64,000 bases of DNA from Marinomonas mediterranea MMB-1 (lineage in GTDB: Bacteria; Pseudomonadota; Gammaproteobacteria; Pseudomonadales; Marinomonadaceae). This document shows, piece after piece, positions 33,520 to 42,537 of this stretch. Location of the stretch: positions 496,001 to 560,000 of the forward strand of contig NC_015276.1 in assembly GCF_000192865.1 (NCBI RefSeq), written 5' to 3'. Position 1 is the stretch's first letter. Each line of letters starts with the position of its first letter. The notes under the pieces were generated by a model that saw nothing but the letters and a program-made list of their open reading frames with translations, ran no database searches and was not told where the DNA came from. The translations under genes and the position numbers were made by a program.

Positions 33520-33585
33520 ATTTTAAACTACGTTCTCTTTTATGCAGGCGCTCAATTTTTTATTTAGTACCTTTTCGGAGTTGGA

Positions 33586-34233
33586 ATGAAACCTTACCAA
33601 AAAGAATTTATCGAATTCGCAATTCAGCAAAACGTATTACGTTTCGGCGAATTTACATTGAAGTCAGGACGCGTAAGTCCTTACTTCTTTAACGCTGGCC
33701 TATTCAATAGTGGGCAGGCGTTAGCAAAACTTGGCCGTTTCTACGCATCGGCGCTTATGGAAGCAGGCGTCTCTTTTGACGTTTTATTTGGCCCTGCTTA
33801 CAAAGGTATTCCTTTGGCAACAACCACAGCCGTTGCATTGTATGACCATCATAATGTAGACACTCCGTACGTTTTCAACCGTAAAGAAGCGAAAGATCAC
33901 GGTGAAGGCGGTACACTTGTTGGTGCACCACTAGCCGGTAATGTCATGATCATTGACGATGTCATTACAGCAGGTACGGCCATTCGCGAAGTGATGACGA
34001 TCATCAAAGAAGCGAATGCAAACCCCGCTGGTGTTCTTATCGCACTAGACCGCCAAGAGCGCGGAAAAGGCGAATTGTCGGCTATTCAGGAAGTCGAAAG
34101 AGATTTTAATATGCCTGTTATTAGCATCGTTTCTCTTACTGACATCATGACGTATCTCGAAGAGCTGTCATCGCCTGAATTTGCGAAACACTTGGAAGCC
34201 ATTAAAGCTTACCGAAGTGACTATGGTATTTAA
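33586..34233 (+). CDS. pyrE: Orotate phosphoribosyltransferase
   Basis: Makes orotidine 5'-phosphate in pyrimidine synthesis. 215 residues; FTLKSGRVSPYFFNAGLF, FGPAYKGIPLATTTA, FNRKEAKDHGEGG and the PRPP-binding VMIIDDVITAGTAI (near 119-132) are all present. GGAG precedes the start by a few bases. I see no obvious pyrE-type attenuator in the leader. Confidence 0.97.
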   Translation: MKPYQKEFIEFAIQQNVLRFGEFTLKSGRVSPYFFNAGLFNSGQALAKLGRFYASALMEAGVSFDVLFGPAYKGIPLATTTAVALYDHHNVDTPYVFNRKEAKDHGEGGTLVGAPLAGNVMIIDDVITAGTAIREVMTIIKEANANPAGVLIALDRQERGKGELSAIQEVERDFNMPVISIVSLTDIMTYLEELSSPEFAKHLEAIKAYRSDYGI

Positions 34234-34279
34234 TGCACGTTACAATATGTCTAGCATGCAACGATAAATACTGCTCTAA

Positions 34280-34311
34280 TAAGTCGTTTTCTTTTTACAG
34301 TTAACGACTTA
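34280..34311. terminator. Possible hairpin between pyrE and slmA
   Basis: TAAGTCGTT (34280-34288) pairs with AACGACTTA (34303-34311) around a T-rich loop, and contains the slmA stop codon. The T-tract is weak on both strands. Confidence 0.45.
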
Positions 34312-34894
34312 CCATCAAGTTCTGTGCCAAAACGTTCCACTGATCTTTCCACATACTAAGTGGTTTACTCTTGAACTCGCTGCGAACGTATTGGCGAATT
34401 TTTCCTTCTAAAAGCGATACTAAGAAGTTAGCACAAGGTGCGACTCCCATCGTCGGACGTAAACCTTGTTTTAAATCTGCTTCACGAATAATCTGCTTCA
34501 ATTGCGTTTCAATTCGATCGAACAACTGAGCAATACGAACTCTTAGCCTTTCTGTTTCGCCCGCAAGCGCATCTCCAGTCAGAAGACGACACATACCAGG
34601 GTTGTGATCTGAAAACCCTAATACCAAGGTTAGAATCATTTCTGTCCGTTTTACCACGTCACTTTCTTCCTGAATGATGCGGGTAATGCGGCTGAATAAA
34701 GACTCTTCAATAAACTCGATCAAACCCTCAAACATCTTTGCTTTGCTAGGAAAGTGACGATAAAGCGCGGCTTCTGACACTCCAACTTGCTTTGCTAACG
34801 CAGCGGTCGTAATTCTCGCACCGGGACTGCTTTCGAGCATCGCTGCAAGCGCTTGAAGAATTTGGGTTCGGCGATCTGGTTTCTTGTTTGTCAT
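34301..34894 (-). CDS. slmA: Nucleoid occlusion factor SlmA
   Basis: TetR-fold DNA-binding protein that blocks FtsZ ring assembly over the nucleoid. About 197 residues with the HTH in ITTAALAKQVGVSEAALYRHF, then PSKAKMFEGLIEFIEESLFSRI, as in E. coli SlmA, and C-terminal IRQYVRSEFKSKP. Start taken at the ATG; a GTG three codons upstream is possible. I found no SlmA-binding sequence (GTGAGTACTCAC) in this window. Confidence 0.94.
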   Translation of the reverse strand: MTNKKPDRRTQILQALAAMLESSPGARITTAALAKQVGVSEAALYRHFPSKAKMFEGLIEFIEESLFSRITRIIQEESDVVKRTEMILTLVLGFSDHNPGMCRLLTGDALAGETERLRVRIAQLFDRIETQLKQIIREADLKQGLRPTMGVAPCANFLVSLLEGKIRQYVRSEFKSKPLSMWKDQWNVLAQNLMVSR

Positions 34895-35023
34895 GTTCGG
34901 CACCCGTCGTAAATTGACTGTCCTATAATAAGTCGTGGTAACAATAAGTCATGGCTAATAGTCGCGGTCATTAAGTCATTTCTCTCAACTTGCAAAAAGT
35001 GTGCGCTACAAGCCGTGCTTTCT

Positions 35024-35938
35024 CTACGCTTGTGTGGTTTTATTTTGATTCGTGATCAACGTGCCCACGCCTTCGTCTGTGAATATTTCAAGTAAGGTGG
35101 CGTGCGGTACTCGACCATCGATAATATGAGCGCTTGTTACACCAGCATTAACCGCCGACAGGGCACAACTAATTTTAGGAAGCATGCCACCGTAGATCGT
35201 GCCGTCTGCAATCAATGCATCAACTTGAGCCGTACTTAAGCCCGTTAATACTTGTCCTGATTTGTCTTGCACACCTGAGATGTTCGTAAGCAGCATCAAT
35301 TTTTCTGCGTTCACGGCTTCCGCTACTTTTCCAGCGACTAGGTCAGCGTTAATGTTGTAGGCATTGCCGTCAGAATCAACGCCAATTGGTGCAATAACTG
35401 GGATTAAGTCACTGTTTTCTAAAACCTTTAAAACACTGGTGTCAATTGAGGCAACTTCGCCAACGTGACCAATGTCGACCTGTTCTGGTGCGCTCATTTC
35501 TTCCGCTTGGTGTTTAACGAACAATTTTCGTGCTTTGATAAAACCACTGTCTTTGCCAGTAATACCGATGGCTTTACCGCCTGCTTTGGAAATAAGGTTA
35601 ACAATTTCTTTGTTAACCTGGCCGCCAAGCACCATTTCAACGACATCCATCGTAGCGGTATCGGTGACACGCATACCGTTAATGAATTTCGATTCTATGC
35701 TCAGTTTCTCAAGCATGTCGCCAATTTGTGGGCCGCCACCATGCACGACAATAGGATTGATGCCAATGGCTTTCATTAATACGATGTCGCGAGCGAATCC
35801 GGCTTGCAACGCTTCATCAGTCATCGCGTTGCCGCCGTATTTGATGACTAAGGTTTTGCCTGCAAAACGTTGAATGTAGGGTAGTGACTCACTCAGAACT
35901 TGAGCCACGTCTAAAGCAGATTCACGCGTGAATGCCAT
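35024..35938 (-). CDS. argB: Acetylglutamate kinase
   Basis: Second step of arginine synthesis. 304 residues with KTLVIKYGGNAMTDEAL, VVHGGGPQIGDML, NGMRVTDTATMDVVEMVLGG and the ATP-binding YNINADLVAG. This is the long arginine-sensitive form known from Pseudomonas rather than the short enteric one, judging by the extended N-terminal part before the kinase fold. It lies 121 bases upstream of slmA on the same strand. Confidence 0.97.
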   Translation of the reverse strand: MAFTRESALDVAQVLSESLPYIQRFAGKTLVIKYGGNAMTDEALQAGFARDIVLMKAIGINPIVVHGGGPQIGDMLEKLSIESKFINGMRVTDTATMDVVEMVLGGQVNKEIVNLISKAGGKAIGITGKDSGFIKARKLFVKHQAEEMSAPEQVDIGHVGEVASIDTSVLKVLENSDLIPVIAPIGVDSDGNAYNINADLVAGKVAEAVNAEKLMLLTNISGVQDKSGQVLTGLSTAQVDALIADGTIYGGMLPKISCALSAVNAGVTSAHIIDGRVPHATLLEIFTDEGVGTLITNQNKTTQA

Positions 35939-36354
35939 TGAAAAAACACTCCTATTATTGTTTGAAGTTGTTGTTTATATTCCACAATTGCCGGGAAATT
36001 ATGTTAACCGATTCGAGGGTGGATACATCGAATTCCGACTTGGGTTGCTGTCGAAAATATATTTGCTGTTAGGACAAAGAGTATTGCAGAGTCTTTTGAA
36101 CAAAGCTGTATGAAGTATGTAAGCAACCACTTAGGGAAGAAATAATAGCCTGATATGAATGATTAAACTATATCCAACAAGCGAAAAAATGCGGTTTTGA
36201 AGCCTTCATAATGATTATTTTATTGTCAGTGGTGCTATGGGTGAAAAAAAGAAACGCAAACACAAAAAAAGGTGAGAAATACTCACCTTTTTTGCTTGAG
36301 CTATCGTCTATGCGACGCGGGTGCCGCATATTGATTATCTCTTTTGAATAAGGC
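35939..36354. other. 416-base gap between argB and dut
   Basis: In Pseudomonas algC lies between dut and argB; here there is none and I see no recognisable remnant. The gap contains the terminator of dut (36264-36293). Overlapping short frames (35928-36113 and 36211-36351) have no good ribosome site or family likeness. Confidence 0.5.
36264..36293. terminator. Intrinsic terminator downstream of dut
   Basis: AAAAAAGGTGAG pairs with CTCACCTTTTTT around a five-base loop. The A-tract on one side and the T-tract on the other make it work in both directions; dut and coaBC end towards it on the minus strand. Confidence 0.9.
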
Positions 36355-36813
36355 TTATTTAGTGCCCGTGTGACCAAATCCACCTTCACCGCGCTCAGAG
36401 CTTTCGAATTCGGTAACGATATCAAAGTCCGCTTGTACAACTGGCAATAAAACCAATTGTGCGACGCGCTCGCCCGGTTCGATCGTAAATTCAGTTTGTC
36501 CACGGTTCCAGCAGGAAACCATCAGCTCCCCTTGGTAGTCGGAATCGATAAGCCCCACGAGATTACCAAGCACGATGCCATGCTTATGCCCTAAACCAGA
36601 GCGCGGGAGAATGGTTGCAGCTAGGTTTGGATCTTGAATATAGATGGCAAGCCCCGTTGGTAGCAATGTCGTTTGGCCTGGTGAAAGTGTGATGGCTTCA
36701 TCTAAGCAGGCGCGTAAATCCAACCCAGCAGACCCTTCCGTCGCATAAGTAGGTAGAGGGATCTCTGTGCCGATTTTATCGTTCAATACTTTAAGTTGGA
36801 TGGCTTGTTTCAT
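36355..36813 (-). CDS. dut: dUTP diphosphatase
   Basis: Trimeric dUTPase, 152 residues. Motifs: GSAGLDLRA, PRSGLGHKHGI, GLIDSDYQGEL, ERVAQLVLLPV and the C-terminal SSERGEGGFGHTG arm. It follows coaBC by 27 bases in the same direction, forming the conserved coaBC-dut operon. Confidence 0.98.
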   Translation of the reverse strand: MKQAIQLKVLNDKIGTEIPLPTYATEGSAGLDLRACLDEAITLSPGQTTLLPTGLAIYIQDPNLAATILPRSGLGHKHGIVLGNLVGLIDSDYQGELMVSCWNRGQTEFTIEPGERVAQLVLLPVVQADFDIVTEFESSERGEGGFGHTGTK

Positions 36814-36840
36814 CTTAATTGCTCTTAGGTTCTAATGCCT

Positions 36841-38061
36841 TTATTTAGGCTGTTCGGTTTGAAATGTTTGAATAATGTTTACTAGATGTTTTGCAAGCTC
36901 GGTTTTACTTGCTTTCTCAGGTGTCCACTGAGCGTCTTTCGATAGGACGACGACCTGATTTTGGTCGTTGTTGAAGCCGATGTCACTGCGAGAAACATCG
37001 TTAGCAATGATCAGGTCCAGACCTTTTTTCTCAAGTTTGTCTTTGGCGTAAGTGACGACATTCTGAGTTTCCGCCGCAAACCCGATAAAATACTTAGCGG
37101 CATCTTCAGAAGAAAGGGTCGCAATAATATCTGGATTCTTGATTAAGGTGAGTTGCATCTCGTTTTCGTTTGATTGCTTTTTCATCTTCTGAGTAGCGAC
37201 ATCTTTAACTCGGAAGTCTGCAATGGCCGCAGCACCTATAAAAACATCTGCTTGATCTGCTGCCGCGACTCGACAAGCATAAAGCATTTCCTGAGCGCTT
37301 TTAACGTCTACTCGTTTCACACCTGATGGCATTGCTAGGTTAGTGGGGCCGCTAATCAGCGTTACCTCTGCGCCTAGATCTGCCGCCGCTTTTGCTAATG
37401 CATAGCCCATTTTTCCAGAACTGTGGTTACTGATGAATCGAACTGGGTCAATGGCTTCCATTGTCGGTCCCGCAGTAATGATCCAATGCTGACCTTTTAA
37501 CTCCGCTGATTTGGGTGAAAAGTGGGCGCGAACGGCTTCAAAGATTATTTCAGGTTCTTCCATTCTGCCAAACCCGACGTCACCGCAAGCTTGCTCGCCC
37601 GCCGCTGGACCGATCATAGTGACGCCTCTTGATAAGAGGGTTTCTTTGTTTGCCTGTGTTGCGGGGTGTGCCCACATGGCTTGATTCATCGCGGGGGCGA
37701 TCATGATGGGGGATTCAGTCGCAATGCACAAGGTGCTCAGTAAGTCATTGGCCATACCTTGCGCCTGACGTGCCATAAAATCAGCCGATGCGGGCGCAAT
37801 CAGAATAAGATCTGCCCATTTCGCCAGTTCAATGTGCCCCATTCCAAGTTCCGCTTGAGGATCGAGCAATGTGCTACGAACAGGGTTACCAGAGATGGCT
37901 TGAAGCGTCATTTCCGTCACGAATGCTTTTGCGCCATCCGTTAAAACGACTTGTACTTCTGCCGCTTCTTTCTTTAAAAGTCGAATAAGCTGAATGCTTT
38001 TGTAAGCTGCAATACCGCCAGTAATGCCAACTAATATATGTTTGCCTGCTAGCCTTGCCAT
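36841..38061 (-). CDS. coaBC: Phosphopantothenoylcysteine decarboxylase/synthetase CoaBC
   Basis: Bifunctional coenzyme A synthesis enzyme of 406 residues. The N-terminal CoaC flavoprotein half has VGITGGIAAYKS, APASADFMARQAQGMANDLL, and APAMNQAMW with GEQACGDVGFGRM (the active-site Cys); the C-terminal CoaB half starts near 190 with ITAGPTMEAIDPVRFISN and SSGKMGYALAKAA and ends with KASKTELAKHLV. Divergent from radC. Confidence 0.97.
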   Translation of the reverse strand: MARLAGKHILVGITGGIAAYKSIQLIRLLKKEAAEVQVVLTDGAKAFVTEMTLQAISGNPVRSTLLDPQAELGMGHIELAKWADLILIAPASADFMARQAQGMANDLLSTLCIATESPIMIAPAMNQAMWAHPATQANKETLLSRGVTMIGPAAGEQACGDVGFGRMEEPEIIFEAVRAHFSPKSAELKGQHWIITAGPTMEAIDPVRFISNHSSGKMGYALAKAAADLGAEVTLISGPTNLAMPSGVKRVDVKSAQEMLYACRVAAADQADVFIGAAAIADFRVKDVATQKMKKQSNENEMQLTLIKNPDIIATLSSEDAAKYFIGFAAETQNVVTYAKDKLEKKGLDLIIANDVSRSDIGFNNDQNQVVVLSKDAQWTPEKASKTELAKHLVNIIQTFQTEQPK

Positions 38062-38189
38062 AAAGTACTTCTCAATTAATTAGAGTAGGGTTACTGTTAG
38101 GGAAGTTAATCGTTACGGTAGGCGTTTATTCGCTGTCGTAACCATTTAATATATGGACGCTAAGACTATCATGGATCAAGGAGAGAATC

Positions 38190-38864
38190 ATGAGTATCAA
38201 GCATTGGCCGGAGCAAGAAAGGCCGAGAGAGAAGCTTATTCAAAATGGCGCAGGCGCATTGAGCGACGCGGAGTTGCTGGCGATCTTTTTACGCACTGGA
38301 ACGCAAGGGATAAGTGCCGTTGAGCTGGCTCGTAGCGTATTAAGCCATTTTGGTGGACTGCGCCAATTGTTAGCGGCGACGAGAGAGGAGTTTTGCCAAG
38401 GTTTTGGCTTAGGCGACGCCAAGTACACCCAGTTACAGGCGGTGATGGAAATGTCTCGCCGCTATCTGCATGAGCAATTGGTTAAAGAGACGGTCTTCCA
38501 CAACGCCGATCATGTGAAATCCTACCTATCGAGTCAATTAAGACACTCTCCACGAGAGAAATTTGTCGCTCTTTTCTTAGACAGCCAGCATCGTCTTATT
38601 CGCTATCAAGAGTTATTTCACGGCACAATTGACAGTGCAGCGGTATACCCAAGAGAAATAGTGAAAGCGGCGCTGATCAACAATGCGGCCGCCATTATCG
38701 TGGCGCATAATCACCCATCAGGCGTCTGTGAGCCTAGCCAGTCAGATATTCATATAACAAGCCGTATTAAAAAAGCATTGGCGTTAATCGATGTCGCGCT
38801 CCTAGACCATTTTATTGTTGGCGAAGGGCAACCTCTGTCGTTGGCAGAACGAGGGTATGTATAA
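38190..38864 (+). CDS. radC: RadC family protein (JAB/MPN domain)
   Basis: A 224-residue RadC with an N-terminal helix-hairpin-helix part (ELARSVLSHFGGLRQLLAATREEF, in segments) and a C-terminal JAMM metalloprotease-like domain: FLDSQHRLI, HNHPSGVCEPSQSD near 172-185 (HxH and Asp). The role in DNA repair originally claimed for RadC is disputed. GGAGAG precedes the ATG. Position beside coaBC-dut is the ancestral gammaproteobacterial arrangement. Confidence 0.95.
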   Translation: MSIKHWPEQERPREKLIQNGAGALSDAELLAIFLRTGTQGISAVELARSVLSHFGGLRQLLAATREEFCQGFGLGDAKYTQLQAVMEMSRRYLHEQLVKETVFHNADHVKSYLSSQLRHSPREKFVALFLDSQHRLIRYQELFHGTIDSAAVYPREIVKAALINNAAAIIVAHNHPSGVCEPSQSDIHITSRIKKALALIDVALLDHFIVGEGQPLSLAERGYV

Positions 38865-38971
38865 GTTCAACATGCTGATTGAGTACGTCCTAATACAGGA
38901 TATAGGACGTACGACGAGCCATTTCCGCCTATTGTCACGTTATCTTTGAACCTACTACAGGTAATGTGATT

Positions 38972-40099
38972 ATGATTCGAATTCTAATGGTTTTGTGTGT
39001 TGTTTGTTCTATCAGTCTGTTTAATATCGTGAAGGCCAGTGACGTTACGTCTGCTGGCGGCGCTGTTGTTGAAATACAAAAAGTCGAGATAAAAAATGTC
39101 GAGATACACAACGTCGGCATGCAAAATTTGCGTGTCTTCTCGGAAAGTCGCAAGGAAGATATTGCTTTCAAAGTTTGGTATCCAACCTCGATTAAAGAGG
39201 CTTCAACGGTTTTTGACAGCAGTCGTATTTTTAAAGGTGCCTCTGTTGTAAAAGAGGCAAATGTTGCAATGGGTCAATACCCATTAATTGTGATGTCTCA
39301 TGGGTCGGGCGCGAACAACGATACGTTAGCGTGGCTTGCGACTGAACTCGCGAAAACGGGTTTTATTGTTGCGGCGCCCAACCATCCAGGTACAACATCG
39401 GGGGATTCCACTCCGGTCGATACGCCCAAATTGTGGCAACGTACGGACGATCTTTCTCTTTTGGTGGGTTATATGATTGATCGATGGTCTGGTCGTAAGC
39501 AGGTAGATGCTCAGAGCGTCGGTGTATTAGGATTTTCACTGGGTGGGGCGGCGGCGATGTCTTTAGTCGGAGCGCGTACAAATCTCGAGGACTACGCTGT
39601 TTACTGCGAAACTTTTCCTAATATGGCGGACTGCCATTGGTTTAATTCCACAGTGGGTTATGTTGACGGAAAGCAGGTTCAGATGGCGTCTTTTGATCTT
39701 AGACAAACCGACAAGCGTAAATTTGAGCAGTTAAATATAGATCGCCGCATTAAATCCGCTGTCTTAGTTGACCCCTCTGTTGCACAAGCGTTCGATGCTC
39801 ACAGCTTGCGCTCAATCTCGATACCGATGCACTTCATCAATTTAGGCGACCCCGAAACGGTGCCTGTTTCAGTGGCGTCCCGCGCTTTGTCTGAGACAGT
39901 AATGAATGGTCGAATAGATTATGTGTCTGAGGCTGTTCATTTCAGCTTTTTGCCTGAGTGCAAATCTGGTGCGAAAGCGTTTCTAGAGAGAGTAGGGGAA
40001 ACAGACCCTTTATGTGATGAAGTCGGGAGCAGAACCAGAAAAAGCATACATGATGAGCTTGTGAGGCTTATTCGTTCTACTTTTCATCGTACGTTGTAA
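38972..40099 (+). CDS. Exported alpha/beta hydrolase (dienelactone / PAF-acetylhydrolase-like)
   Basis: A 375-residue hydrolase with an N-terminal signal segment (ILMVLCVVCSISLFNIVKA), a short repeat-bearing linker (VEIQKVEIKNVEIHNVGMQN), and a fold with the GSGANNDTLAWLATELAKTGFIV oxyanion-type segment, nucleophile GFSLGG near 187, and a late HFSFLPE carrying the candidate His. It resembles secreted dienelactone-type or lipoprotein-associated phospholipase A2-like hydrolases; the substrate is unknown. Start uncertain between GTG 38966 and ATG 38972. Possible disulfides from cysteines in YCETFPNMADC. Confidence 0.83.
   Translation: MIRILMVLCVVCSISLFNIVKASDVTSAGGAVVEIQKVEIKNVEIHNVGMQNLRVFSESRKEDIAFKVWYPTSIKEASTVFDSSRIFKGASVVKEANVAMGQYPLIVMSHGSGANNDTLAWLATELAKTGFIVAAPNHPGTTSGDSTPVDTPKLWQRTDDLSLLVGYMIDRWSGRKQVDAQSVGVLGFSLGGAAAMSLVGARTNLEDYAVYCETFPNMADCHWFNSTVGYVDGKQVQMASFDLRQTDKRKFEQLNIDRRIKSAVLVDPSVAQAFDAHSLRSISIPMHFINLGDPETVPVSVASRALSETVMNGRIDYVSEAVHFSFLPECKSGAKAFLERVGETDPLCDEVGSRTRKSIHDELVRLIRSTFHRTL
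39068..39127 (+). repeat. Four tandem 15-base units in the hydrolase gene
   Basis: Units begin at 39068, 39083, 39098 and 39113, each encoding V-E/G-I/M-x-x. They lie directly after the signal peptide and keep the frame. Confidence 0.75.
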
Positions 40100-40290
40100 G
40101 GAAATAAAGAAGACGTAGCGCAAAAACTGATCATTTTTTAACAAAATAATTGCTCTTTAGGGGCTCGTATGTGAAAATACGCGCCGCTATTCAGCTGGTA
40201 TGGGATTTTTTTGATTCGTTGGGAATCATGCTCCGCCTGAGAAAGTTTATACTTTCAATAGTTTTGGATAGCAACGAAAGGTATTAGATT

Positions 40291-40527
40291 ATGTCTCGCG
40301 TATGTCAAGTTACAGGGAAACGTCCTGTTACAGGTAACAACGTTTCTCACTCTAAGCGTCGCACTAAGCGCCGTTTTCTTCCTAACCTTCACTGGCACCG
40401 TTTTTGGGTAGACAGCGAAAACCGTTACGTTCGTATCCGTGTATCTTCTAAAGGTATGCGTATTATCGATAAAAAAGGCATCGATGCAGTTCTTGCTGAT
40501 ATGCGTGCTAACGGCGAAAAAGTATAA
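40291..40527 (+). CDS. rpmB: Large ribosomal subunit protein bL28
   Basis: 78 residues: MSRVCQVTGKRPVTGNNVSH, then KRRTKRRFLPNLHWHRFW and VSSKGMRIIDKKGI, as in gammaproteobacterial L28. Shine-Dalgarno AAAGG upstream. Followed 11 bases later by rpmG. Confidence 0.99.
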   Translation: MSRVCQVTGKRPVTGNNVSHSKRRTKRRFLPNLHWHRFWVDSENRYVRIRVSSKGMRIIDKKGIDAVLADMRANGEKV

Positions 40528-40538
40528 GGAACTGAATT

Positions 40539-40709
40539 ATGGCTTCTAAAGGCGCTCGCGATTTGATTCGCATGGTATCTTCTGCAGGTACTGGTCATTT
40601 TTACACTACAGACAAGAACAAACGTAACACTCCAGATAAACTGGAAATGAAAAAGTTTGATCCTGTAGTGCGTAAGCACGTAATGTACAAAGAAGCGAAA
40701 ATCAAATAA
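40539..40709 (+). CDS. rpmG: Large ribosomal subunit protein bL33
   Basis: A 56-residue protein beginning MASKGARDLIRMVSSAGTGH and ending VVRKHVMYKEAKIK. It lacks the CxxC zinc pairs, so it is the zinc-free form found in E. coli. AAGGA precedes the ATG. The rpmB-rpmG operon ends at the terminator at 40731. Confidence 0.98.
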   Translation: MASKGARDLIRMVSSAGTGHFYTTDKNKRNTPDKLEMKKFDPVVRKHVMYKEAKIK

Positions 40710-40730
40710 TTTTTGCTTTCTCAAGTACAT

Positions 40731-40760
40731 AAAAAAACCGGCATAATGGCCGGTTTTTTT
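40731..40760 (+). terminator. Intrinsic terminator of rpmB-rpmG
   Basis: ACCGGC (40737-40742) pairs with GCCGGT (40749-40754), flanked by A6 and T7. A textbook terminator 21 bases after rpmG. Confidence 0.93.
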
Positions 40761-40814
40761 ATGTCTTTTTTCTGGTTTTATCCGTAAGGAAATGTAAAAA
40801 AATTCTCCTTTATA

Positions 40815-40835
40815 CCCCATATGGGGGTTTCCCCC
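40815..40835. promoter_or_regulatory. Overlapping G/C palindromes before the LRR lipoprotein gene
   Basis: CCCCATATGGGG (40815-40826) and GGGGGTTTCCCCC (40823-40835) share a G-run, so only one hairpin can form at a time. The first half has the C-run/AT/G-run layout with a flanking TATA that is seen in CsoR/RcnR-type operators. Located 53 bases before the lipoprotein start. Confidence 0.45.
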
Positions 40836-40887
40836 AATCTTGAACAAAAGGTTAAATTTTGCTTTATTCTTGTTTAAGGAGAGGGAC

Positions 40888-42537
40888 ATGTTTCGCGCAT
40901 TTAGAATAAGGTTCAGTACTCTGGCTGTTCTGTCTATTATCTTAACTGCTTGCGGAGGTGGAGGAGGTGATGACTCTACGAATTCTAGTTCAAGTAATAA
41001 TGAATCAGGGACTGGTTTCACTGGTACGACAGCATTTTCAGATAGCCTTGTAAGCGGTAAGCGATTCTATGACGTATATATCGAAGAGGGAGAGGCGGAG
41101 CCCTATGGGATTGCTACTATTCTATTCGATAACAGCCACGTAAAAGTCGGTGACGGTTATATTGAGTCTAGTGAGAACGAAAAGTACTTTATTGAGCAAT
41201 ATACTTGGGATGTGCTCGACAATGGCAACTTATTGGTCACTTCGACTGACAGTGATGAAAGTTTGGTTGGGAAAGTCCTGTCAGCCCATACCGATTATAT
41301 CGAAGTTTGTTTCGAAGAATCGGGAGAAACGGGTAACTGTGATAAAGAGCTCTTATTTAGTGACAAGGCAAAAGCTAAGGCTTATATCGCGTCGAACTCG
41401 CCTGTGGGAACATCAATCAACCTAAATAGCATTACGGACTCTGCATTAAACGCCGCTTTCCGAGACCTCGAATACGATTATGTAGAGCAAGTTTATGAAA
41501 TCGACTTACCCAAGTTTGACATACAGTCTTTAGCTGGCTTGAATCAGTTTATGGAATTGTATCGATTGGTCGTCCCAGAAAACCACATAACGGATATCAG
41601 TTCTTTGTCGGCTTTGACAAAAATGGAGATTTTGGATTTAGCGGATCAGACGGACGCGTCGACTGGCGATGATATAAACCTTCTTAGTTACGATGCTATT
41701 TATAGTATGAAAGGGTTAGTTTACTTAGCGCTCACACAGTTAGGCAACAATGTTACGCCTACCAAGTTTGAGCTAGACACTTTTTTAGCTGCGAGTACCG
41801 CTAAGAACGATATAGAGGTCTTAGCGTTCTATAAGTTAGCGCTTGATAATGACGATGTGTCTGCGATTAATTCCTTGCCAAATTTGCGCGTACTGGCCAT
41901 TGATGAGGGGGAGGTTAGCGACTTCTCATCCTGGAATAATAACTGGAGTAAACTTCAGCAGTTGAGAGTGGGTTGGAATACTGACAGCTCAAATACTAAA
42001 GTGACGTTTGACCTCAATACTATGATTAGTAAGAGCTTAAACTTAGATAATCTTACTAAACTTGAACTTGCGAAAACCTCAATCACGGAGGCAGATCTTG
42101 CAACGATTGTTTCTGGCGTTGGTAGTAAACTCCGTTACTTGGATCTGCGCTCTACGAACATTGACTCATACTCCAATTTATCGAATGCAAGTATGCCGAA
42201 CTTAGAGAGATTAAAACTAAGGCCCTTAAACTATGGCAATGATGCGTACGATCTTAGTGGTACATTGCCGTTTACAGCCTCAAAACTAACCAAATTGTAT
42301 TTGGAGGATGGCGACATTAGCAATTTTACAATCTCTAATTTTTCCAGTTTGACGAAACTTCAAATATCGGGTTCAAATGTAATCAGTGAATCGGTTAATG
42401 GTTTTGTCAGCGCATTAAACGCTTTATCTAACTTCGATACTCTTGTGATTCGAAGAGACGCTAAACTGTCTGGTGTGACAGTTAGCTGTGGTGATCTAGT
42501 AGGGTTAAAGTCGAGTATCTCCTGCACTGATACTTAG
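40888..42537 (+). CDS. Leucine-rich-repeat lipoprotein
   Basis: A lipoprotein of 549 residues. Signal peptide ends in the lipobox LTAC, with the acylated Cys near 21, followed by GGGGGDDS and a Ser/Asn-rich linker. After a beta-rich module (about 35-180, with two cysteines in CFEESGETGNC) come degenerate leucine-rich repeats, for example ITDISSLSALTKMEILDLA, then VYLALTQLG, KLRYLDLRS and LTKLYLEDGDIS, and a last cysteine pair near the end. It is probably surface-exposed and binds another macromolecule; no family more precise can be named. The start has AAGGAGAGGGAC upstream; 16 codons before it are in frame but lack a signal. Confidence 0.83.
   Translation: MFRAFRIRFSTLAVLSIILTACGGGGGDDSTNSSSSNNESGTGFTGTTAFSDSLVSGKRFYDVYIEEGEAEPYGIATILFDNSHVKVGDGYIESSENEKYFIEQYTWDVLDNGNLLVTSTDSDESLVGKVLSAHTDYIEVCFEESGETGNCDKELLFSDKAKAKAYIASNSPVGTSINLNSITDSALNAAFRDLEYDYVEQVYEIDLPKFDIQSLAGLNQFMELYRLVVPENHITDISSLSALTKMEILDLADQTDASTGDDINLLSYDAIYSMKGLVYLALTQLGNNVTPTKFELDTFLAASTAKNDIEVLAFYKLALDNDDVSAINSLPNLRVLAIDEGEVSDFSSWNNNWSKLQQLRVGWNTDSSNTKVTFDLNTMISKSLNLDNLTKLELAKTSITEADLATIVSGVGSKLRYLDLRSTNIDSYSNLSNASMPNLERLKLRPLNYGNDAYDLSGTLPFTASKLTKLYLEDGDISNFTISNFSSLTKLQISGSNVISESVNGFVSALNALSNFDTLVIRRDAKLSGVTVSCGDLVGLKSSISCTDT

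Noticed and set aside
35928..36113. Plus-strand frame overlapping the argB start
   Set aside because: It overlaps the 5' end of argB, has no ribosome site and no recognisable domain.
36211..36351. 46-codon frame starting MIILLSVVLWVKKR, like a small membrane protein
   Set aside because: It runs through the dut terminator hairpin and lacks a ribosome site.
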